Shown here piece by piece: positions 34,338 through 39,728 of a stretch of DNA of 39,728 nucleotides. This DNA is from Candidatus Sulfotelmatobacter sp. (lineage in GTDB: Bacteria > Acidobacteriota > Terriglobia > Terriglobales > Acidobacteriaceae). The stretch lies in the NCBI GenBank assembly GCA_017883385.1, contig JADGNQ010000038.1, positions 1 to 39,728 of the forward strand, read 5' to 3'. The notes under the pieces are model-generated. The model worked only from the letters and a program-made list of their open reading frames with translations, made no database searches and was not told where the DNA came from. Within the stretch, counting starts at the first letter, position 1. Every line of letters begins with the position of its first letter. Both the position numbers and the translations under genes were made by a program.

Positions 34338-34436
34338 AATTGAGTAATTGGGAAACTGAGTAATTGAGAAATTCTGATGTCGCCCAGTTCTTGGGTTTTC
34401 AATTGTTAATTTACTCAGTTACCAAATTACACAATT
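34338..34436. repeat. AT-rich long imperfect inverted repeat after uvrD
   Basis: The arms at 34338-34374 and 34400-34436 are inverted copies of about 37 bases with several mismatches (AATTGAGTAATTGGGAAACT against AATTGTGTAATTTGGTAACT in the reverse direction), around a 25-base loop. This is a very AT-rich island in GC-rich sequence. It lies between the uvrD stop (34334) and the next gene start (34448), so it may end transcription or be a mobile repeat. Confidence 0.65.
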
Positions 34437-34447
34437 CAAAAGGATTC

Positions 34448-34609
34448 ATGGCAAACACATCAAAGCTGACCAAAGAAGAACGCAAGAAAGCCAAACGCAC
34501 CTCCCGCAAGAAACGGAAGGCGGAAAAGCCGCTCAAGCCCCGCGATTATCCTCGCGGTTCGAAAAAGCCTAAGGTCAAGAAGTTGGCTCGCGGCCAGGCG
34601 AAGCGGTAA
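34448..34609 (+). CDS. Small highly basic protein of unknown function
   Basis: The 53-residue product starts MANTSKLTKEERKKAKRTSRKK and has 16 Lys and 8 Arg. A ribosome site (AAAGGA) precedes the ATG by four bases. The composition suggests a nucleic-acid- or ribosome-associated protein. I recognise no family. The reading frame is not shadowed by another gene and the coding start is well placed, so I think it is real. A REP element follows the stop. Confidence 0.6.
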   Translation: MANTSKLTKEERKKAKRTSRKKRKAEKPLKPRDYPRGSKKPKVKKLARGQAKR

Positions 34610-34620
34610 CGGTAAGAGCT

Positions 34621-34670
34621 GCCGAGCTACGCTCGGCGGACAGCCGAGGGCGGCTGTCCCCACATGTTCG
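34621..34670. repeat. REP-like double hairpin
   Basis: GCCGAGC-TAC-GCTCGGC (34621-34637) and GGACAGCCG-AGGG-CGGCTGTCC (34638-34659) are perfect hairpins in tandem, followed by CCACATGTTCGG. A related copy lies at 39235-39264 in the opposite orientation. Confidence 0.8.
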
Positions 34671-34681
34671 GTTCGCATTCC

Positions 34682-34737
34682 GGCATTTAGCTGGCGATGT
34701 TCTGTGTGGCGGCAAGAACATCCGCCGGCTAAATGCC
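34682..34737. repeat. Long near-perfect hairpin upstream of the permease gene
   Basis: GGCATTTAGC at 34682-34691 pairs exactly with GCTAAATGCC at 34728-34737. The match continues inward (GGCGATGTTCT against AGAACATCCGCC) with one mismatch and one gap, giving arms of about 23 bp around a short loop. It lies 47 bp before the permease start. It lacks a T run, so it is not a classical terminator. Confidence 0.75.
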
Positions 34738-34783
34738 AAGTGCTAATGGCTAGAGGCTCGGTTTTTCAGGAGACCACGACCGC

Positions 34784-36346
34784 TTGTCACAACCCACGGA
34801 ACCCGCTGCCGTCATCCGTACTTCCGACAAACAGATTTTCTGCTGCAAGTCGATCGACAAGCTGATCTCGGAATCCGAGCACCCGGAACACCGGCTCAGC
34901 AAATCCCTGGGTCCGTGGTCGCTAACGGCGCTCGGCATCGGCGCCATCATCGGCTCAGGGATTTTCATTCTCACCGGTACGGCAGCCGCCGGAGAATATT
35001 TCCAGGCGCCTTCCATCCTGCACGCGCAGGCGCTCGACGTAATCGTAAATTTCGTGCGCACCGGCAGCACGGCGGGAGCGCTCATGCATGGCCGCCCGCC
35101 GGCCGGGCCTTCCATTGCCATTTCGTTTCTCCTGGTCGCGATCGCCTGTAGTTTTGCCGGCTTGTGCTACGCCGAGCTGGCCTCGATGATTCCCATCGCA
35201 GGCAGCGCCTACACGTACTCCTACGCAACACTCGGCGAAATCTTTGCCTGGATCATCGGCTGGGACCTGATTCTCGAGTACGTAGTCTCGAACGTGGCGG
35301 TCGCGGTTGGCTTTGCCGGTTATACGAAAGCGCAACTGGCGGTGTTCGGCCTCAACTTGCCGGACAAATGGGCGAGTCCGGTATGGGCTGGCGGGCAGTG
35401 GACGGGCGCCTATTTCAATCTCCCCGGTTTCCTCATCGTTTTCATTCTCACGCTGCTGCTGGTGCGCGGAGTGAAGGAGTCGGCGGAGACCAATAACATC
35501 ATGGTGGCGGTCAAAATCGGCGCCATCCTGACCTTCCTGGTCGTCGGTGGAATGCTGGTGAAGCCCGCGAACTGGGTGCCCTTCGCGCCTTCTGGCTTCG
35601 CCGGAATTGTCACCGGAGGGGCCATCGTTTTCTTTACCTACATCGGATTCGATTCGGTCTCCACCGCCGCCGAGGAATCGCGCAATCCGCAAAAAGATTT
35701 GCCCTTCGGCATCATCATGTCGCTGGTGGTCTGCACGCTGCTCTATGTCGGGGTTGCCGTCGTACTGCTCGGCATGATGAAGTACACGACCTTTGTGTCC
35801 GGTGCAGCCGCCGAAGCGCCCGTGGCCTACGCGATGAAGTATCTGGGGGTGCACCCGTTCTTCCGCTCGGTCATCGTGATCGGAGCGCTAACGGGCATGA
35901 TCTCTTCGTTGCTCGTGTTTCAGTACGGGCAGGCACGCATCTGGTACGCCATGTCCCGCGACGGCTTGCTGCCGAAGTTGTTCTCCGCAGTGCACCCGAA
36001 ATATAAGACGCCGCACTGGTCCACCTGGATCGCCTGTTTCGCCGTAGGAATTCCCGCCGGCCTGGTGGACATTGGAGATGCCGCCGACCTGGCCAACATC
36101 GGGACGCTGTTTGCCTTCGTTCTGGTTTCGCTGGGAGTGATCTTCCTCCGCCGCAAGCAGCCCGATCGCAAGCGTGCCTTCCGCGTCCCGTTTGTGCCGT
36201 GGTTCCCGCTGATTTCGATCCTCCTGTGCGGAGGCCTCATGTTCGGGCTCACCCTGATTACCTGGCTGCGCTTCGTGATCTGGCTGGCCCTCGGCCTGCT
36301 CATCTATGTCTTCTACAGCCGGCATCGCAGCGAGTTCGCAAAATAG
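34784..36346 (+). CDS. APC-superfamily (cationic amino-acid transporter-like) permease
   Basis: A TTG start at 34784 with GGAG near 34769 gives 520 residues. The N-terminal 50 residues are cytoplasmic, then LTALGIGAIIGSGIFILTGTAA, the APC signature of helix 1. Eleven or more further helices follow, including SAYTYSYATLGEIFAWIIGWDLILEY and AIVFFTYIGFDSVSTAAEESRNPQKDLPFGI, typical of the CAT/YfnA branch. It likely imports or exchanges amino acids across the inner membrane. An internal extra stretch (about residues 68-110, QAPSILHAQALDVIVNF) lies between helices 1 and 2, also found in CAT-type members. Confidence 0.92.
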   Translation: MSQPTEPAAVIRTSDKQIFCCKSIDKLISESEHPEHRLSKSLGPWSLTALGIGAIIGSGIFILTGTAAAGEYFQAPSILHAQALDVIVNFVRTGSTAGALMHGRPPAGPSIAISFLLVAIACSFAGLCYAELASMIPIAGSAYTYSYATLGEIFAWIIGWDLILEYVVSNVAVAVGFAGYTKAQLAVFGLNLPDKWASPVWAGGQWTGAYFNLPGFLIVFILTLLLVRGVKESAETNNIMVAVKIGAILTFLVVGGMLVKPANWVPFAPSGFAGIVTGGAIVFFTYIGFDSVSTAAEESRNPQKDLPFGIIMSLVVCTLLYVGVAVVLLGMMKYTTFVSGAAAEAPVAYAMKYLGVHPFFRSVIVIGALTGMISSLLVFQYGQARIWYAMSRDGLLPKLFSAVHPKYKTPHWSTWIACFAVGIPAGLVDIGDAADLANIGTLFAFVLVSLGVIFLRRKQPDRKRAFRVPFVPWFPLISILLCGGLMFGLTLITWLRFVIWLALGLLIYVFYSRHRSEFAK

Positions 36347-36401
36347 CTGTCAGCCATCAGCTCTCAGCCGTCAGCCAAAACACGTTGTCATCCTGAACGA
36401 A

Positions 36402-36433
36402 GCAGGCCGATTCGCGCATGCGAATCGGCCTGC
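36402..36433. repeat. 14-bp perfect inverted repeat between convergent genes
   Basis: GCAGGCCGATTCGC (36402-36415) and GCGAATCGGCCTGC (36420-36433) form a perfect 14-bp stem with a GCAT loop. GTCATCCTGAACGAA precedes and GTAGTGAAGGACCCC follows. It lies between the convergent permease and esterase genes. Confidence 0.75.
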
Positions 36434-36513
36434 GTAGTGAAGGACCCCTGTACTCCCACTCGCCACCCAACAGTCTTACAAGGAGTTCTCAATCGAAATC
36501 TGGCGCTCTCGCC

Positions 36514-38088
36514 CTACTTCACCCACGCTCCCGTCAGGAACAAGTACCGCTCCCGCAGATCATCCTTGTGCGCTGCGGACTTCGCATCCAAATACATGAC
36601 TGGCCATCCGTCCGCGGACGAGTACACGGGCCACTTCGGCAGGCCCGGGCCGTTGGGATCTCCGCTGCGCGCGAAGTTTGCCCAATACTTCTGCATCTCT
36701 TCGCTGAGCTGACGGTCTTCTGCTCTCCACGCGATCCCGGCTTTGGAATCAAGCTGTCCAAATACGTACTCGATCTCTGCTGAGTGATATGCACCCAGTT
36801 GTGGTCCCTTCGGATCGGCGGGCGGGCCCAGGTCGAAACGAAAACGGTAGATCGGCTGTTTGCCAGTCTTGGACTGGGCCTCCATCCACCACCAAGTCGA
36901 CCAGGAAATAAAGCGGTCGCTTGCGAAATCCAGCGCGGAGCGCTGGGCCTGCGCGTCTGTAGTTGCCGGATAGAGGCGCAAGAACTCGTCGGCCTTCGCG
37001 CCGAACTCTTTCTGCGCGGTTGCTTTCAGGTTTTCAGCCGTCGGCTTTTGCGGCGAAAAAGCGATTTCGAAACTGCCTTCGTCGCGGTTCCAGCCCGCCA
37101 GCAGCGGAACGTCATTCTGCTTCCCGGCCGCGAAGAGCGCTGGCGGGGGTTCCGGCAGAAAATATCCGTCGACGTCTGGCCCGAAAGCAAAGTTGTTTTC
37201 TCCTCCAGGCTTGAAGAACGCGTTCAGCAGTTTCTCCGCGGTTATCGCGCGCAGTTCCGCCAGAGTTTGTACTCCTAGGATCGAACTGGCCAACTTCAGA
37301 TCTTTGACCTCACGGAACTTTTCAGCGGCGTCTGGATCAGGGCGTTCACCGGCGCCTCCGCTCTCTCCGATTGCCTTCTGGAACAGGTCCTTGGCAAGAG
37401 GCGAAGCCATCTGTGCACTCACTGAAAATGATCCGGCGCTTTCGCCGAAAATGGTGACATTTCCGGGATCGCCGCCGAACGCCGCTATGTTGTCATGCAC
37501 CCACTTGAGCGTCGCCACCTGATCGAGCAAGCCGTAATTGCCCGCTGCGTTGCGCCCCGACTCCTTCGCCAACTCTGAATGCACGAAGAAACCGAAGACT
37601 CCTAGCCGGTAGTTCATGCTCACCACGATTACGCCCTGCTGCGCCAGATGGGTGCCGTCCTGGCGCGCCTCGGAGGTGGCTCCCGCCTGGAACCCTCCGC
37701 CGTAAATCCAAACCATGACAGGCAGCTTCGCCCCCGACGCTTTTGCCGGAACCCAGACGTTGAGGAATAGGCAGTCTTCGCTGCCGCCGGAATCGCGAAA
37801 GGTCATGTCTCCAAATACGTTTCCCTGCATGCAGTGCGCGCCAAACTCGGTCGACTTGCGTACGCCGGACCATTTCGCAGCGGGCGCGGGAGGCTTCCAG
37901 CGCAGGTCGCCCACTGGCGGAGCGGCGTAGGGGATTCCCAGAAACGCGTGCACCGCCCCATCATCTTTGCCCTCGACCAGGCCGGAGTCGGTTTTCACTT
38001 GCGGTGCCGACGACGCACCCAACAAGGCGAACGGCATGGCCAGCATTGCCCATACAACCAGCGACCTCCAGACTATCTTCGCGTTCAT
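36514..38088 (-). CDS. Type-B carboxylesterase, exported
   Basis: The ATG at 38088 has a strong AAGGAGG (38093-38099) and gives 524 residues with signal peptide WRSLVVWAMLAMPFALLGASS; longer starts are unlikely. The alpha/beta-hydrolase fold has FLGIPYAAPPVGDLRWKPP, SEDCLFLNVWVP, WIYGGGFQAGA and the nucleophile elbow G-E-S217-A-G. The catalytic His is probably in GAYHSAEIEYVFG. The family hydrolyses carboxylic esters, often of broad range; the natural substrate is unknown. The gene has its own promoter region, which it shares with the divergent deaminase gene. Confidence 0.93.
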   Translation of the reverse strand: MNAKIVWRSLVVWAMLAMPFALLGASSAPQVKTDSGLVEGKDDGAVHAFLGIPYAAPPVGDLRWKPPAPAAKWSGVRKSTEFGAHCMQGNVFGDMTFRDSGGSEDCLFLNVWVPAKASGAKLPVMVWIYGGGFQAGATSEARQDGTHLAQQGVIVVSMNYRLGVFGFFVHSELAKESGRNAAGNYGLLDQVATLKWVHDNIAAFGGDPGNVTIFGESAGSFSVSAQMASPLAKDLFQKAIGESGGAGERPDPDAAEKFREVKDLKLASSILGVQTLAELRAITAEKLLNAFFKPGGENNFAFGPDVDGYFLPEPPPALFAAGKQNDVPLLAGWNRDEGSFEIAFSPQKPTAENLKATAQKEFGAKADEFLRLYPATTDAQAQRSALDFASDRFISWSTWWWMEAQSKTGKQPIYRFRFDLGPPADPKGPQLGAYHSAEIEYVFGQLDSKAGIAWRAEDRQLSEEMQKYWANFARSGDPNGPGLPKWPVYSSADGWPVMYLDAKSAAHKDDLRERYLFLTGAWVK

Positions 38089-38200
38089 GCGACCTCCTTG
38101 GGCCTGATATGAGAACTCCGGATTGTAACCGAAAGAATCGTCGGAACGGCGATCGCTGCTCCCTCGCAAATCTTCCGTCAAGTATCTACAATCAGATGTG

Positions 38201-39217
38201 ATGACTTCCGTACCGCTCCGCCCGCCCAATGCCTTCATCCGTCAACTCCCCAAGGCGGAGTTGCACCTGCACCTCGAGGGCGCGGTCGAACCCGCTACGC
38301 TGCTCGAACTCCGCCAGCGCCACGGCGACCGTGCCACACTCGCTGAAGTCGAGGCGCTCTATCGATACACGGATTTTCAGAGTTTCCTGATGGCCTTCAA
38401 GGCGGTCAGCGAACACCTGCGCGGCCCCGACGACTATGAGTTGATTACTTACCGCCTCATGCAGCGGCTGAAGGAAGAAACCGTGCTGCACGCGGAGGTA
38501 TACGTTGCAGTCGGCGTCTGCCTCTACCGAAAGCAGGACTTTGCGGCCATTTTCGAGGGCTTGGAACGCGGCCGCGCCTGCGGCGCGCGAGATTTCGGTG
38601 TCTCCCTACTGTGGATCTTCGACGCTACGCGCCACTTTGGAGTGGAAGAAGCGCAAAAAGTTTTTGAGCTGGCGGTGCGTTATCAGGACCGCCATGTCAT
38701 CGGCGTGGGCATTGGTGGCGACGAGATGAAGGCTCCGCCTGAACTTTTCCGCAGCGTCTTCGGATACGCCGCCGACAATGGCTTACGACTCACGGCGCAC
38801 GCCGGCGAGACGGGACCTCCGGAATCCATCTGGGGAGCGCTCAACCTCCGCGCTGAGCGCATCGGCCACGGATTTACCGCCAGCCAGGATGCCGACCTGA
38901 TCGAAGAACTCGCGCAACGTCAGATTCCGGTCGAGCTGTGCATCACCAGTAACCTTCGCACCGGAGTGTGCAAGGCTGTTGCTGAGCATCCCGCGAAGAA
39001 CTATTTCGATCAGGGCGTCATGATCACGCTCAACACCGATGACCCGGCACTGTTCGGCACCACGCTGTCCCGCGAATACCAGCTCGCCCAGGAAACTTTC
39101 GGATTCACCGATGAACACCTCCGCGAACTGGCCCGCAACTCGTTCGAAGCGTCCTTCTTACCCGCAGAAAAGAAACTGGAGTTGCTAAGCCTGTTCGACG
39201 CCGCCGCGGCAAGGTGA
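38201..39217 (+). CDS. Adenosine deaminase-family amidohydrolase
   Basis: The ATG at 38201 (a GTG directly before it is also possible) gives 338 residues. The metal-binding H-x-H is in LPKAELHLHLEGAVEP. The other ADA landmarks are LTAHAGETGPPESIWGAL, RIGHG and ITLNTDDPALFGTTL. It deaminates adenosine or a related purine nucleoside, or aminodeoxyfutalosine in menaquinone synthesis, by a zinc-dependent reaction in the cytoplasm. Sequence alone cannot fix the substrate. It diverges from the esterase gene across about 110 bp. Confidence 0.9.
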   Translation: MTSVPLRPPNAFIRQLPKAELHLHLEGAVEPATLLELRQRHGDRATLAEVEALYRYTDFQSFLMAFKAVSEHLRGPDDYELITYRLMQRLKEETVLHAEVYVAVGVCLYRKQDFAAIFEGLERGRACGARDFGVSLLWIFDATRHFGVEEAQKVFELAVRYQDRHVIGVGIGGDEMKAPPELFRSVFGYAADNGLRLTAHAGETGPPESIWGALNLRAERIGHGFTASQDADLIEELAQRQIPVELCITSNLRTGVCKAVAEHPAKNYFDQGVMITLNTDDPALFGTTLSREYQLAQETFGFTDEHLRELARNSFEASFLPAEKKLELLSLFDAAAAR

Positions 39218-39234
39218 AGGCTGGCCGGAATGAA

Positions 39235-39264
39235 ACATGTGGCGGCAGCCGCCTCGGCTGTCCG
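39235..39264. repeat. REP-like palindrome (copy of the 34638 family, inverted)
   Basis: The word ACATGTGGCGGCAGCC at 39235-39250, continuing with GCCTCGGCTGTCC, resembles the inverse of GGACAGCCG-AGGG-CGGCTGTCCCCACATGT at 34638-34666, with a few changes. It lies just after the deaminase gene. Confidence 0.65.
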
Positions 39265-39390
39265 ACTGGAGCGCAAGCCCGGTCGACTCGGTCCTGCCGC
39301 CGATTCTCTCCCAGCCTGCGGTGGCATCTCAGCGCTGCGGATGTTGTAGAATCACCCGACGCTTCGCGGCTTGACGTTCATTCGGCGGCC

Positions 39391-39579
39391 ATGAGAACTC
39401 TGAAGATCAGTCTGGTGGCGACGATCGCATCGATCCTGGCCTGGTGGCTTCGCTTTCCGCACAGGATCTGGCCAGCCCATCCCCAACTCGCGGATTTCCT
39501 GCTGGCGCTGATCGTGTGTCTGGTGCTTCAGTTCGCCTGGTCAGATCCGAGAGCTGAAACGAAAAAGGAGAAATTGTGA
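39391..39579 (+). CDS. Small membrane protein of unknown function
   Basis: The 62-residue protein starts MRTLKISLVATIASILAWWLRF and has a second hydrophobic helix (FLLALIVCLVLQFAW), so it is a probable two-helix inner-membrane protein with a Lys-rich C-terminus. No family recognised. The ribosome site is weak (TTCGGCGGCC). An open frame continues upstream of the ATG, so it may be longer or not real. Confidence 0.4.
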   Translation: MRTLKISLVATIASILAWWLRFPHRIWPAHPQLADFLLALIVCLVLQFAWSDPRAETKKEKL

Positions 39580-39633
39580 CCGTGGGGAGTCTGCAGAATT
39601 TTGAATCCAAAATCAACACTCGCAACTCGCTTT

Positions 39634-39728
39634 AACTGAGAACTGAGAACTGAGAACTGAGAACTGAGAACTGAGAACTGAGAACTGAGAACTGAGAACT
39701 GAGAACTGAGAACTGAGAACTGAGAACT
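39634..39728. repeat. Heptamer tandem array (ACTGAGA) reaching the window end
   Basis: From 39634 to the last base the sequence is an unbroken array of a 7-bp unit (ACTGAGA), 13-14 copies over 95 bp, and it probably continues past the window. The same word occurs in inverted groups at 28552-28675. Confidence 0.9.

Noticed and set aside
39634-39728. Possible CRISPR array
   Set aside because: The unit is only 7 bp with no spacers, so it is a microsatellite.

Overview
The window looks like a chromosomal stretch of a GC-rich diderm bacterium. It most resembles the Acidobacteriota (Terriglobia, Koribacter/Sulfotelmatobacter-like). The basis is an LptD outer-membrane assembly protein, TonB/ExbB/ExbD genes with two exbD copies, acidobacterial-looking protein families, and many short palindromic and heptamer repeats between genes. 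This placement is inference from gene style; there is no rRNA or other marker to settle it. I saw no tRNA, rRNA, CRISPR, prophage or transposase gene. || Layout. 1-3609: tonB (cut by the window edge), exbB, exbD, exbD and a TPR lipoprotein form one forward cluster closed by a strong terminator. 3748-6245: a GT39-like membrane glycosyltransferase and a GT2 polyprenyl-phosphate-sugar-synthase-like gene diverge from a roughly 90-bp gap. 6246-6843: gene-free, with palindromes. 6844-8928: biotin carboxylase plus a biotinyl carrier protein, resembling a split acyl-CoA carboxylase alpha subunit. 8941-11940 (reverse): LarE-like sulfur transferase, DsbA-like oxidoreductase and parvulin lipoprotein. 12304-14278: a VOC protein, a Sel1-repeat/TonB-C fusion and a palindromic repeat element. 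14279-18380: LptD diverging from an RDD-family membrane protein. 18475-22187: a large exported protein of unknown role diverging from a DUF885 metallopeptidase. 22322-25172: an APC permease with a C-terminal USP-like domain, followed at once by an AhpD/CMD-family gene interrupted by an in-frame TGA. 25190-29621: TIGR01777 epimerase-like protein (reverse), bifunctional Rel, RidA, FKBP isomerase. 29721-31499: L28 (reverse), a TetR regulator with twin operators and its divergent membrane-protein partner, and a DUF971 protein. 31593-36346: UvrD/PcrA helicase with an unusual insertion, a tiny basic protein and a second APC permease. 36514-39728: carboxylesterase (reverse), adenosine-deaminase family protein, a small membrane protein, and a heptamer tandem array running off the end. 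|| The most notable feature is at 24582-25172. The TGA sits exactly where the second cysteine of the redox CxxC motif of an AhpD-like protein belongs (C-P-F-TGA). The reading frame continues in the same frame with clean family-like sequence, and an 8-bp hairpin lies at the distance expected of a bacterial SECIS element. The simplest reading is a selenoprotein (CxxU) annotated by ordinary gene callers as two fragments or a pseudogene. No sel genes lie in the window, so decoding capacity cannot be tested here. || Other points of interest are a REP-like double hairpin inside the uvrD coding sequence, a 148-bp inverted-repeat element at 14098-14245, and a heptamer (ACTGAGA) recurring at separate loci. 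Rel may have a leaderless transcript, and the TetR gene has a compact two-site operator.
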